From assembly GCF_049856295.1 (NCBI RefSeq), contig NZ_JBNDMZ010000011.1, positions 1 through 64,000 of the forward strand: a stretch of DNA of 64,000 nucleotides. The letters are read 5' to 3'. This DNA comes from JB111 sp049856295 (GTDB lineage: Bacteria > Actinomycetota > Actinomycetes > Actinomycetales > Actinomycetaceae). Positions 26,614 to 34,547 of this stretch are shown here, one piece after another. Numbering within the stretch: position 1 is the stretch's first letter; each line of letters opens with the position of its first letter. The notes under the pieces are model-generated. The model was not told the origin of the DNA. It saw nothing but the letters and a program-made list of their open reading frames with translations, and made no database searches. A program made the translations under genes and the position numbers.

Positions 26614-28608
26614 TCAGCCGTCCTGGTAGCGCTCGGGGAGCTCGCCGGGCGCGGCGAGCACACGCCCGTCACCGATGGCGAAGCCGGCAGTGGCATTGTC
26701 GCCGCCGCTCGTCAGCGACCAGCGGACCACGATCTCGTCGACCCCCTCGACGTCGAGCGTGAGCGCCCGGGGCTCGTCGAGCGTGACGGACCCGCTCCAC
26801 AGGATCTCGCCGTCGCCCGTGACCTCGACGGCGACCGTGTACGAGTCGTAGGTCGTCTGATGCGCCTCGTCGTCGAAGGTGGCGGGCATCCGGCCGATCT
26901 CTGCGCGGAACACCCGGAACCCGGAGTCCAGGTCCCACCCCCAGGCGCCCTCCGGCACGCTCGGCTCGGAGGTGTATCCGCGCAGGAAGGCCTCCTCGCC
27001 GAGGTCGACGGCCTCCTGGACGGGTTCGGAGAGGTCATCGCCGGTGAGGGGCTCGAGGTCCGCGAGGTCGCGGCGCTCACTCTCCCGCGCGATCGTCACC
27101 TCGACCTCGCCGTCGACGGGCTCGTCGGTCCGCGGCGACTGACCCATCACCGTGCCGATCTCGTGACTGTCGGCGAGGCCGTCCACGGCGACGACGTCGA
27201 CGCCGCCCATCTCCTCCTCCGCCTCCTCGAGCGTCATGCCCCACAGGTTCGGCATGACCGTCACCTCGGGCTCGGTGTCGCGCGTGAACCAGAGGACGCC
27301 GGCCACGACGAGGGCGAGCACGGCGACGGCGGAGACGAGGACGAGCGGGAGGGTGCGGCCGCGCCTGCGACGCGCGTCGTACCCGTCGTCGACGACCTCG
27401 CCGTGCACGCGCAGCGGCGCTCCCCTGCCGGGCGCCCCGGCGGAGACGACCGGGCCCCCGACGGCCGGGACGAGCCCGGTCCGGTCGCGTCGCACGGTCG
27501 GCTCGGCGTCGTCGGGCGCGTGCTCACCCGCGGTCCCCGACGACGAGGAGCCGGCGGAGGCCGTTCCTACGGACGAGGACGACGACGAGCCTGCCGCCCG
27601 GGAACCGGCCGAGCTGTCGTCGGCGGGCCTGGACCCGGCGGCCGGCGAGCTGCCCGACGGGCGTCCGCCCTCGCTCGAACCGTCCGCCGTCACGCCCAGC
27701 GCCGTCGGACCGTCGGCGAGAGCCGGGCGCCGGGCGGGTGTCCCCACCGGCGGGTGGACGAGCCTCGGTCGGGCCGGCAGGTCGGCGAGCACGGTCGCGA
27801 GCGCGTCGAGCTCGTCGGCGAGCGCCGCGGCCTCGGGGCGCGCCTCGGGCTCCTTGTCGAGGCAGCGCTGGACCACGTCCCACAGCTCGTCCGGGAGGCC
27901 GTCGGGCCGGCCCGGCAGGAGCTCGGTCTGGCGGCGCATGACGCCGTAGGTCCCGCCGTCACCGGTGAAGGGGGTGACGCCGGTGAGCATCCGGTACACG
28001 AGGATCCCGAACGAGTAGATGTCGCTCGCGGGGGTGGGCAGCCGCTCGAGGACGATCTCCGGGGCCATGTACAGCGGGGTGCCGACCACCATCGTCGCGC
28101 TCGTCGCCTCGGTGATCTCGCCGTGCGTCACGCGCGCGACGCCGAAGTCCGTCACCTTCGGCACCGCCCCGTCGTCGGTGCGGTCGAGCAGGATGTTCGC
28201 GGGCTTGACGTCGCGGTGGACGACGCCGCCGGCGTGGATCGCGGCCAGCCCGCGGGCCACCCCCGCGCCGTACGCGGCGGCGTCGCCGGGCGCGAGGGTC
28301 CCACGCCGGTCGACCTCCTGGCGCAGGTCACCGCCCTCGACGAGCTCCATGACGATCGCCAGCGTGCTGCCCTCGACCACGAGGTCGATCACCTGCACCA
28401 CGTTGGGGTGGACGACGTTCGTCAGGAGCGCCCGCTCCTGGATGAACCGGCGGACGATCTCCAGGTCTTCGGCCACCTCCGAGCGCAGGCGCTTGATCGC
28501 GACCACCTGGCCGTCGTCGTTGCGGTGCCCGCGCCAGACGGACCCGACGGCGCCCCGGCCGATCTCGCGATCGAGCGTGTACCGGCTGCCGAGCGGCCGA
28601 CCTGACAT
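26614..28608 (-). CDS. receptor Ser/Thr protein kinase with PASTA-like and NPCBM-like extracellular domains, paralogue 2
   Basis: This 664-residue protein repeats the layout of its neighbour: kinase domain with GRGAVGSV, Lys39, HRDVKPAN, DFG and GTPLYMAPE; a Ser-rich linker; one membrane helix (about 419-441); one PASTA-like repeat (VMPNLWGMTLEEAEEEM); and an NPCBM-like C-terminal domain with GAWGWDLDSGFRVFRAEIG. Both proteins begin with RPLGSRYTLDR and end with IGDGRVLA, so they arose by duplication. The linker differs completely (Ser/Gly versus Ala/Gly/Tyr). The start at 28608 has GAGGAG unusually close to the ATG. Confidence 0.9.
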   Translation of the reverse strand: MSGRPLGSRYTLDREIGRGAVGSVWRGHRNDDGQVVAIKRLRSEVAEDLEIVRRFIQERALLTNVVHPNVVQVIDLVVEGSTLAIVMELVEGGDLRQEVDRRGTLAPGDAAAYGAGVARGLAAIHAGGVVHRDVKPANILLDRTDDGAVPKVTDFGVARVTHGEITEATSATMVVGTPLYMAPEIVLERLPTPASDIYSFGILVYRMLTGVTPFTGDGGTYGVMRRQTELLPGRPDGLPDELWDVVQRCLDKEPEARPEAAALADELDALATVLADLPARPRLVHPPVGTPARRPALADGPTALGVTADGSSEGGRPSGSSPAAGSRPADDSSAGSRAAGSSSSSSVGTASAGSSSSGTAGEHAPDDAEPTVRRDRTGLVPAVGGPVVSAGAPGRGAPLRVHGEVVDDGYDARRRRGRTLPLVLVSAVAVLALVVAGVLWFTRDTEPEVTVMPNLWGMTLEEAEEEMGGVDVVAVDGLADSHEIGTVMGQSPRTDEPVDGEVEVTIARESERRDLADLEPLTGDDLSEPVQEAVDLGEEAFLRGYTSEPSVPEGAWGWDLDSGFRVFRAEIGRMPATFDDEAHQTTYDSYTVAVEVTGDGEILWSGSVTLDEPRALTLDVEGVDEIVVRWSLTSGGDNATAGFAIGDGRVLAAPGELPERYQDG

Positions 28609-28825
28609 GACTCCTCTTCCCCCTGCTCGCCGGCACGGTCGCGCAGGCGCACCACCAGAACAGGGTACTGACCACCGGCGGTCCTGCAGGGTGGGGCCCA
28701 CGCGCACCACCCGGGTCGCCGTGACCCGTGGCCCGTGGCTCGTGGCCGGCGGACGGTGCCCGACCCGGGTCGTGCCCGCGACGGGCGGGTGCGTCGCACG
28801 TCATACCGCCGACGACTCCCTCGTG

Positions 28826-28855
28826 TTGACAACCGTTCTCACACCTCTTGAGAAT
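28826..28855 (+). promoter_or_regulatory. promoter of the zinc ABC transporter operon
   Basis: TTGACA (28826-28831) and GAGAAT (28850-28855) form a -35/-10 pair with an 18-base spacer. The predicted start of transcription falls at or next to the ATG at 28863, so the transcript may be leaderless. Confidence 0.6.
28827..28841. promoter_or_regulatory. Zur-like operator 1
   Basis: TGACAACCGTTCTCA is a near-perfect 15-base palindrome of the TGA-N-AA...TT-N-TCA type seen at actinobacterial Zur sites. It overlaps the -35 hexamer. Confidence 0.6.
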
Positions 28856-28863
28856 GACTTTCA
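28849..28863. promoter_or_regulatory. Zur-like operator 2
   Basis: TGAGAATGACTTTCA resembles the actinobacterial Zur consensus and overlaps the -10 element and the start codon. It is 22 bases (two helical turns) from operator 1. Confidence 0.65.
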
Positions 28864-29885
28864 TGCCCCGCCGCCCCCTCGCGCTCGCTGCGCCTGCCGC
28901 CGCACTCCTGCTCGCCGGCTGCGGCTCGGGTTCCGGGGACGACCCGGACGCCGAGGTCACCGTCGGCACCGCCGTCTATGCGTTCGAGTGGCTGACCGAG
29001 GAGCTCGGCGGCGACCGGGTCGCGGTGACCAACGTGACGCCGCCCGGAGCCGACGCCCACTCGCTCGAGCTCGCCCCCGCCCAGGTCGTCGACCTCGAGC
29101 AGTCGGACCTCGTCGTCCACCTGCCGGAGTACCAGTCCGCGATGGACGACGCCGTGGCGCAGCTCGGCGGCACGTCCGTCCTCGACGCCTCGACCCCCAC
29201 CCGGCCGCTCGCCCCCGAGGAGCTCCTCGCCGAGGGCGCCGGCGCCGACGAGGACCACGAGCACGACGACGAGGACTCCGCCTCGGACGACCACGAGCAC
29301 GACGACGACACGCACGAGGACGCGGCCCCCGAGACGGGTGGCGAGGACGCGCACGCCGGCCACGACCACGGCGCGCTCGACCCGCACGTGTGGCTCGACC
29401 CCGAGCGGATGATCGCCCTGGCCGAGGAGATCACGGCGTCCCTCAGCGAGATCGACCCGGACGGCGCGGAGACCTACGCCGCCAACCTCGAGACGGTCGT
29501 GACCGACCTCGAGGACCTGGGCGGTCGGATCGGGTCGGAGCTCGCCGGCTGCGAGGTGTCGACCGTCGTCGTCGGGCACGAGGCGTACGGCTACCTGCTC
29601 GCACCGCACGGCTTCGAGGAGACCGGGCTCGCGGGGCTCGACGGCGGCACCGAGGTGAGCCCGGCGCGCATCGCCGAGCTGACGGCGCTCGTCGAGGACA
29701 CCGGCGTGAGCACGCTCTACCGCGACGCGAACGCGCCCGACGACGCGGTCCGCGCGGTCGCCGAGCAGACCTCGACCGAGGTCGCGGTGCTCGACCCGCT
29801 CGAGATCGCCCCCGCCGAGGGTGACTACCGTGACGCCATGCAGGCGAACATCGACGCCCTCGCCACCGGGCAGCGCTGTGGCTGA
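28863..29885 (+). CDS. znuA: zinc ABC transporter substrate-binding lipoprotein
   Basis: This 340-residue protein starts with a lipoprotein signal (MPRRPLALAAPAAALLLAGC). The cluster A-I metal-binding fold follows, with ligand histidines in ADAHSLELAP, LDPHVWLDP and VVGHEAYGY. A His/Asp/Glu-rich loop (EDHEHDDEDSASDDHEHDDD, about residues 129-148) is typical of zinc-binding ZnuA proteins. The ATG at 28863 is chosen because the signal peptide begins there and the promoter predicts a leaderless transcript; an earlier TTG or ATG would lie inside the -10 element. It overlaps the ATPase gene by eight bases. Confidence 0.9.
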   Translation: MPRRPLALAAPAAALLLAGCGSGSGDDPDAEVTVGTAVYAFEWLTEELGGDRVAVTNVTPPGADAHSLELAPAQVVDLEQSDLVVHLPEYQSAMDDAVAQLGGTSVLDASTPTRPLAPEELLAEGAGADEDHEHDDEDSASDDHEHDDDTHEDAAPETGGEDAHAGHDHGALDPHVWLDPERMIALAEEITASLSEIDPDGAETYAANLETVVTDLEDLGGRIGSELAGCEVSTVVVGHEAYGYLLAPHGFEETGLAGLDGGTEVSPARIAELTALVEDTGVSTLYRDANAPDDAVRAVAEQTSTEVAVLDPLEIAPAEGDYRDAMQANIDALATGQRCG

Positions 29886-30696
29886 CCCCGCCCCCGCCCC
29901 CAGCCCCCTCGAGGTCGACGACGTCCGGGTGAGCATCGACGGCCAACCGATCCTGCGCGGCGTCTCCCTCACCGTCCGGCCCGGCGAACGGGTCGCCCTC
30001 ATGGGGCCCAACGGGTCGGGCAAGTCCACGCTCGTGCGCGCCGTCGTCGGCGTGCGGCCGCCGACCTCGGGCATCGTGCGGCTGCACGGCGCGGACCTCG
30101 CCGGGCCGCGCCGACTCGTCCCCTGGCGTCGGCTCGGCTACATGCCGCAGCGGTCGTCCGCGGCGGCGGGCGTCCCGGCCACGGCGCTCGAGGTGGTCGC
30201 CGCGGGCGACCTCGCGGGCTGGCGCTGGCGGCCCCGCCGCGGCGTGGCGGACCGGGCCCGCACGGCGCTCGACCGGGTCGGCCTCGCGGACCGTGCGGCC
30301 GACCCCGTGCACATCCTGTCCGGGGGCCAGCAGCAGCGCATCCTCCTCGCCCGCGCCCTCGTGCGCGACCCCGACCTGCTCGTCCTCGACGAGCCCCTGT
30401 CAGCGATGGACACCGCGTCGCAGCGGGCGACCACCGACCTGCTCGCCGAGTTCACCGCGGGCGGCGGCGCCGTCGTCGTCGTCCTCCACGAGCCCGGGCC
30501 GCTCGGCCCCCTCCTCGACCGCGCCGTCGTGCTGCGCCACGGCCGGGTCGTCCACGACGGGGCGCCGCCCGCGCCCGCGGCCGGCCACGACCATCCCGAC
30601 CATCACCACGACCACGCGCACGGCGACACCGACGACGCACGGCCCGGCGTCCTCGACGTCGGCGCCCCGCTCCCCGACCCCTCGGGGGTGCGCTGA
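29878..30696 (+). CDS. znuC: zinc ABC transporter ATP-binding protein with His-rich tail
   Basis: This 272-residue ATPase has Walker A GPNGSGKS, the signature LSGGQQQRILLARAL and Walker B LLVLDEP. The C terminus carries a His/Asp-rich tail (GHDHPDHHHDHAHGDTDD), unusual for an ATPase and suggestive of metal binding on the cytoplasmic side. The GTG at 29878 lies inside the end of znuA. The stop overlaps the ATG of the permease by one base (TGATG), so the three genes form a coupled operon. Confidence 0.88.
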   Translation: MADPAPAPSPLEVDDVRVSIDGQPILRGVSLTVRPGERVALMGPNGSGKSTLVRAVVGVRPPTSGIVRLHGADLAGPRRLVPWRRLGYMPQRSSAAAGVPATALEVVAAGDLAGWRWRPRRGVADRARTALDRVGLADRAADPVHILSGGQQQRILLARALVRDPDLLVLDEPLSAMDTASQRATTDLLAEFTAGGGAVVVVLHEPGPLGPLLDRAVVLRHGRVVHDGAPPAPAAGHDHPDHHHDHAHGDTDDARPGVLDVGAPLPDPSGVR

Positions 30697-31634
30697 TGGA
30701 CCTGCTCACCACGCTCCAGGAGATGCTGGCCAGCCCCCTCATGCGCCGCGCGCTGCTGGTGGCGGTGCTCGTCGGGATCGCGGCCCCGGTCATGGGCACC
30801 TACCTCGTCCAGCGGCGGCTCGCCCTGCTCGGGGACGGCATCGGGCACGTCGCGCTGACCGGCGTCGCGCTCGGCTGGCTCGTCGGCTCGGCGCTCGGCG
30901 TCATGCCGGTGGACCGGTTCGCGGTGCCGGGAGCCGTCGTGGCGTCCGTGGTCGGCGCCCTGCTCATCGAGCTCGTCCGGGCGCGTGGCCGCACCTCGGG
31001 CGACGTCGCGCTCGCCATGCTCTTCTACGGCGGCATCGCGGGTGGCGTCCTCATCATCACGATCTCGGGCGGCTCGAGCTCGACGCTCACGGGCTACCTG
31101 TTCGGGTCGATCGCCACCGTCAGCTCGCTCGACATGTGGCTCGCCCTCGCGCTCGCCGTGGTCGTCATCGGGGTCGGGGTCGGGCTGCGGCCCGCCCTCT
31201 TCGCCCTGTGCCACGACGAGGAGCTCGCCCGCGCCTCCGGCCTGCCCACCTGGCTCCTGTCCGCGACCGTCTCGGTCATGGCGGCGCTGACGGTGTCGGT
31301 GTCGATGCGGGTCGTCGGCGTCCTGCTCGTGTCGGCGCTCATGATCGTCCCCGTCGCGGCGGCCCAGCAGCTCACCCGGTCCTTCCGGGGAACGATGCGG
31401 CTCGCGATGGCGATCGGCCTCGTGGTCACCGTCCTCGGCCTCGTCGTCACCTACGTCAACCCCTGGTCCCCCGGGGCCACGATCGTCGTCATCGCGATCG
31501 GGGCCTACGCCGCGGCGGCAGTCGTCCGGCCGGTCCTCGAGGCGTCGCGCCGCCGGCGGTCCGCACCCGTCGACCCCCACCCCGAGCACGACGACGACGT
31601 CACCGTCACCGCGCCGCCCAGCTCCGCCGGCTGA
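30696..31634 (+). CDS. znuB: zinc ABC transporter permease
   Basis: This 312-residue protein is an ABC-3 family metal permease with about eight membrane helices. It has the family start APVMGTYLVQRRLALLGDGIGHVALTGVALG, and RVVGVLLVSALMIVPVAAAQ late in the protein. It ends in a short acidic and histidine-containing tail (HPEHDDDV). It is translationally coupled to znuC. Zinc is favoured over manganese because of the Zur-like sites and the His-rich loops; no fur/zur regulator gene follows it here. Confidence 0.9.
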   Translation: MDLLTTLQEMLASPLMRRALLVAVLVGIAAPVMGTYLVQRRLALLGDGIGHVALTGVALGWLVGSALGVMPVDRFAVPGAVVASVVGALLIELVRARGRTSGDVALAMLFYGGIAGGVLIITISGGSSSTLTGYLFGSIATVSSLDMWLALALAVVVIGVGVGLRPALFALCHDEELARASGLPTWLLSATVSVMAALTVSVSMRVVGVLLVSALMIVPVAAAQQLTRSFRGTMRLAMAIGLVVTVLGLVVTYVNPWSPGATIVVIAIGAYAAAAVVRPVLEASRRRRSAPVDPHPEHDDDVTVTAPPSSAG

Positions 31635-31801
31635 CGCCGCTGTCGCGCCGCACGCACGACACCGCGCCGATCACCTCCGTTCGCTGACGCCACGGTCTCT
31701 CCGCCGATCGGCGCCCCGCGCGCCCCGACCGCCCGCGCACCCGCGCCGGGGCGGCGCGGTGGATCTCCTCACGTCGCGGCCCGCCCGCCACCCCGGGGGG
31801 T

Positions 31802-31807
31802 GACAAT
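31802..31807 (+). promoter_or_regulatory. -10-like GACAAT ahead of the DedA-like gene
   Basis: GACAAT lies 6 bases before the GTG at 31814 and no ribosome binding site is visible, which fits a leaderless start. Confidence 0.4.
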
Positions 31808-31813
31808 GCTGGT

Positions 31814-32500
31814 GTGCCCGACTTCCTCGCCGGATGGCCCTTCTGGGTCGTCTTCGTCGTCCTCTACCTCGGGGCGACCGCGCGCGGGCAGATGATCTAC
31901 TGGCTCGGCCGGTGGGCGACCCACCTGACGGTCACCCGCACCCACCCGACAGGAGGCTGGCAGGCGAGGGCGCATGGCTGGCTCTCGGGCGAGGGCCCGC
32001 AGCGCGGGGTCGACGCCCTGCGCCGATGGGGCCTGGTCATGGTGCCGATCGGCTACCTCACCGTCGGGTTCCAGTCGATGATCCAGGCCGGTGCCGGCAT
32101 CCTGCGCATCGCCTGGTGGAAGTACTCGATCGCCCAGGTCCCCGGGGCCCTCGCGTGGGCGGCGATCTACTCGACGATCGGGTTCGCGGTCTGGGGTGCG
32201 CTCATCGCGGCGTTCGCCGGATCGCCGCTCGGGCTCCTCGTCATCGCCGCGCTCCTCGTCGTCGGGTTCACGACGTTCGCCCTGCACCGCCGGGCGCGCC
32301 GGCGCTCGGCCGACGCCACCCCGGCCGACACCCTCCCGGCCGACACCCTCCCGGCCGACGGCGACTCCACGGCGGCCACCACCCCGGCCGACGCCCTCCC
32401 GGCTGACGCCACGCCGGCCGACGCCCTCACGGCTGACGCCACGCCGGCCGACGGCGACTCCGCGGCGGTCACCACCGCGGACCGCGGCACCACGACCTGA
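31814..32500 (+). CDS. DedA/VTT-domain-like membrane protein
   Basis: This 228-residue protein has about four to five hydrophobic segments and motifs of the DedA/SNARE-associated (VTT) family: ATARGQMIYWLGRW, RRWGLVMVPIGYLTVGFQ and AGAGILRIAWWKYSIAQVPGALAW (in parts). DedA proteins act in lipid flipping and membrane homeostasis. The last 70 residues are an imperfect Pro-Ala-Asp repeat that looks disordered. The GTG start has no ribosome binding site but a -10-like hexamer six bases upstream. Confidence 0.75.
   Translation: MPDFLAGWPFWVVFVVLYLGATARGQMIYWLGRWATHLTVTRTHPTGGWQARAHGWLSGEGPQRGVDALRRWGLVMVPIGYLTVGFQSMIQAGAGILRIAWWKYSIAQVPGALAWAAIYSTIGFAVWGALIAAFAGSPLGLLVIAALLVVGFTTFALHRRARRRSADATPADTLPADTLPADGDSTAATTPADALPADATPADALTADATPADGDSAAVTTADRGTTT
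32311..32460 (+). repeat. in-frame imperfect repeat encoding the Pro-Ala-Asp tail
   Basis: Units close to ACCCTCCCGGCCGAC and GACGCCACGCCGGCC recur about nine times and encode the T/A-P-A-D repeats of the DedA-like protein. The region is prone to slippage, so tail length may vary among strains. Confidence 0.7.
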
Positions 32501-32518
32501 CACGTTCGCCCTGCGTAC

Positions 32519-32534
32519 TCAACCAAAGGGTTGA
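32519..32534. promoter_or_regulatory. ArsR operator 1
   Basis: TCAACCAAAGGGTTGA is an inverted repeat (TCAACC-N4-GGTTGA). It overlaps the -35 hexamer TTGACC of the arsR promoter. Confidence 0.65.
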
Positions 32535-32559
32535 CCACGCCACGCCCGTCCCCTACCTT
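32531..32559 (+). promoter_or_regulatory. promoter of the arsR-SRPBCC operon
   Basis: TTGACC (32531-32536) and TACCTT (32554-32559) are spaced by 17 bases, a good housekeeping-type promoter. Confidence 0.6.
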
Positions 32560-32564
32560 CATAG

Positions 32565-32580
32565 TCAACCGAGAGGTTGA
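32565..32580. promoter_or_regulatory. ArsR operator 2
   Basis: TCAACCGAGAGGTTGA has the same arms as operator 1 (TCAACC-N4-GGTTGA), 46 bases further on. It covers the predicted transcription start, so the two sites bracket the promoter. Confidence 0.65.
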
Positions 32581-32606
32581 ACAACAGGGACGCAGAGGAT
32601 GACACC

Positions 32607-32984
32607 GTGCAGGACGACTCCCTCGATCAGATGTTCGCGGCACTCGCCGACCGGACCAGGCGCGACATCGTCGCCCGGCTCGCCGAGGGTGACGCGACGC
32701 TGACCGAGCTCGCCGAGGGCTACCCGTTCTCGGTGCAGGCGGTCGCCAAGCACATCGCGGTGCTCGAGCGCGCCGGTGTGGTCACCCGCACCAGGGACGC
32801 CCAGCGCCGACCGATCCACCTCGAGGCGGAGGTTCTCGCCGGCATGACGACGTGGATCGAGCTGTACCGGGCACGGGCCGAGGACCGGTTCCGCCGCCTC
32901 GACGCCGTCCTCGACTCGATGGACGACGACGCCGCCACCGACATCACCGCCAGCAGCACCTCACCGAAGGAGCAGAGACCATGA
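32607..32984 (+). CDS. ArsR-family winged-helix repressor
   Basis: This 125-residue protein has the ArsR/SmtB-type DNA-binding core MFAALADRTRRDIVARLAEG, then YPFSVQAVAKHIAVLERAGVV and a wing TRDAQRRP. There are no metal-binding cysteines, so it is of the metal-independent class often paired with SRPBCC proteins. The GTG at 32607 has an AGAGGA site; an earlier TTG at 32577 would lie inside operator 2. It overlaps the next gene by four bases. Autoregulation through the two flanking operators is likely. Confidence 0.88.
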   Translation: MQDDSLDQMFAALADRTRRDIVARLAEGDATLTELAEGYPFSVQAVAKHIAVLERAGVVTRTRDAQRRPIHLEAEVLAGMTTWIELYRARAEDRFRRLDAVLDSMDDDAATDITASSTSPKEQRP

Positions 32985-33475
32985 GCGCGACCACCCAGCA
33001 CCCCGAGACCACCATCCAGGCCGACCCCGCACTGCCGACGATCACGATCGTCCGCGAGTTCGACCACCCTGTGTCGAAGGTGTTCCACGCCTACACCGAT
33101 CGCGACCTGTTCGCGCGGTGGATCGGCCCGAGGGAGCTCCCCACCGAGATCGAGGAGTGGGACTGCACGACCGGCGGAAAGTACCGGTACGTCAGCCGGG
33201 CCGACGGCGAGGAGTACCGCTTCTACGGCTCGTTCCACGAGGTCCGGCCCGACGAGCGGATCGTCCAGACGTTCACGTTCACCGGTTTTCCGAACGGCGT
33301 GTCCCTCGAGACGGGCACGTTCGAGCACCTCGGCGACGGCCGCACCCGGCTCACGCTGCACTCGGTCGTCGACACGATGGAGGCACGCGACGCGATGCTC
33401 GCGAGCGGCATGGAGACCGGCGTCGTCGAGGGCTTCGAGAAGCTCGACGACCTCCTCGAGGCGGGCGCGGCATGA
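32981..33475 (+). CDS. SRPBCC/AHSA1-domain protein
   Basis: This 164-residue protein has the AHSA1-like START fold: ITIVREFDHPVSKVFHAYTD at the N terminus, then ARWIGP, GGKYRYV and GSFHEVRPDERIVQTFTF. Such proteins bind hydrophobic ligands, and pairing with an ArsR repressor is common. The ATG has GAAGGAG upstream and overlaps arsR (ATGA). It overlaps the next gene in the same way, so the three proteins are made together. The ligand is unknown. Confidence 0.9.
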   Translation: MSATTQHPETTIQADPALPTITIVREFDHPVSKVFHAYTDRDLFARWIGPRELPTEIEEWDCTTGGKYRYVSRADGEEYRFYGSFHEVRPDERIVQTFTFTGFPNGVSLETGTFEHLGDGRTRLTLHSVVDTMEARDAMLASGMETGVVEGFEKLDDLLEAGAA

Positions 33476-34056
33476 GGCCCGACGCCCCACCGGCCGACTT
33501 CCACCGCGAGGTCGCCGGCACCTTCACCGCGGTGGTCGACGGCGTCGCACCGCAGGCGTGGGACGCGCCGTCACCGGTGGCGGGCTGGACGGCCCGCGAC
33601 GTCGTCGGGCACCTGACCACGTGGTTCCCCGCGATGCTCGCGGGCTCCGGCGGGCCGGACCTCCCGCCGGGGCCGTCGGCGGACGACGACCCCGCGGGCG
33701 CCTGGAACCACCAGCGGGACGCCGTCCAGGCGCTCCTCGACGACCCGGCGTCCGCCGACCTGTCCCTGTCGAACCCGAACGTCGGGGAGGTCCCGCTCCC
33801 GCAGGCGATCAGCCAGTTCTACGTGGGCGACGTCTTCATGCACACGTGGGACCTCGCGCGAGCGACCGGTCAGGAGCCGGGTCTCGATCCCGAGCTGGCC
33901 GAGGCGATGCTCGACGGCATGGCGCCGATGGAGGACGTCCTGCGCTCGAGCGGCCAGTACGGGCCGGCGGTGCCGGTGCCCGAGGACGCCTCGGCGCAGG
34001 ACCGGCTCGTCGGGTTCATCGGGCGCGACCCGGGCTGGGAGCCGCCGGCGCGTTGA
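33472..34056 (+). CDS. TIGR03086-type metal-binding protein (maleylpyruvate isomerase N-domain/DinB-like)
   Basis: This 194-residue protein has the four-helix DinB-like fold with the metal-ligand pattern GWTARDVVGHLTTW and FMHTWDLARATG. Related actinobacterial proteins include mycothiol-dependent enzymes. It overlaps the SRPBCC gene by four bases and ends the arsR operon. The reaction is not known; a thiol-dependent transferase or detoxification role is inferred from the family. Confidence 0.88.
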   Translation: MRPDAPPADFHREVAGTFTAVVDGVAPQAWDAPSPVAGWTARDVVGHLTTWFPAMLAGSGGPDLPPGPSADDDPAGAWNHQRDAVQALLDDPASADLSLSNPNVGEVPLPQAISQFYVGDVFMHTWDLARATGQEPGLDPELAEAMLDGMAPMEDVLRSSGQYGPAVPVPEDASAQDRLVGFIGRDPGWEPPAR

Positions 34057-34076
34057 CGTCGATCGCCCGGGCCGCC

Positions 34077-34125
34077 CCGGGTCTCGTCCCGACACCTCCG
34101 ACGTGGGGCGTGGGACGAGACCCGG
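34077..34125. terminator. 14-bp perfect inverted repeat after the arsR operon
   Basis: Arms CCGGGTCTCGTCCC (34077-34090) and GGGACGAGACCCGG (34112-34125) are perfectly complementary around a 21-base loop. It lies between convergent units and probably ends transcription. No other feature was found in 34057-34148. Confidence 0.6.
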
Positions 34126-34148
34126 CGCCTCGTTCGCGGGTACGGCGC

Positions 34149-34540
34149 TCAGCTGATCGTGAGGAGCTTGAGGGTCCCGAACAGGTTGCCCGCCACCATG
34201 GCGTCGAGCAGCGGACCGACATCGGCGGAGGCCGCTGCTCCCCACCCGCCGTTCTCGAGCGCCGCACCGCGCTCGTGCACGCGTCCGGACCACGGGATCT
34301 CGTGGTCCATGAGCACCAGCAGGTTGCCGGCCGACAGCAGCGCGGCCAGCGCTCGACCAGGCGGTCGACGGTCGGCGACCGCATGACGTGCCCGGCCTGG
34401 AGCAGGAGGGCATGGAGCCCACCTCGCCGGGTGCCGACCACGTCGGAGGCCACCCGCAGCAGGGGGTCCTCCGGCGGGACCTTCCCCGCGGGGTGCACCT
34501 TTCCCGTGCCGGACGGCAGCACCGGTCCTACCGCCCGGCC
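34149..34540 (-). pseudogene. frameshifted gene remnant of unknown family
   Basis: On the minus strand one frame reads protein-like (DVVGTRRGGLHALLLQAGHV then PTVDRLVER) and continues in another frame as LAALLSAGNLLVLMDHEIPW and finally GNLFGTLKLLTIS before a stop at 34149. The switch at about 34350 fits a one-base frameshift. No start codon or known family was recognised. It fills most of the 490-base gap between the arsR operon and the siderophore operon. Confidence 0.4.
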
Positions 34541-34547
34541 GCGCCGG

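Noticed and set aside
28848..28862. A TTG or ATG start for the zinc binding protein at 28848 or 28854.
   Set aside because: Both fall in the -10/Zur region; the signal peptide begins at the ATG at 28863.
32577..32606. A TTG start for the ArsR protein at 32577.
   Set aside because: It lies within operator 2 and has no ribosome binding site; the GTG at 32607 has AGAGGA at good spacing.
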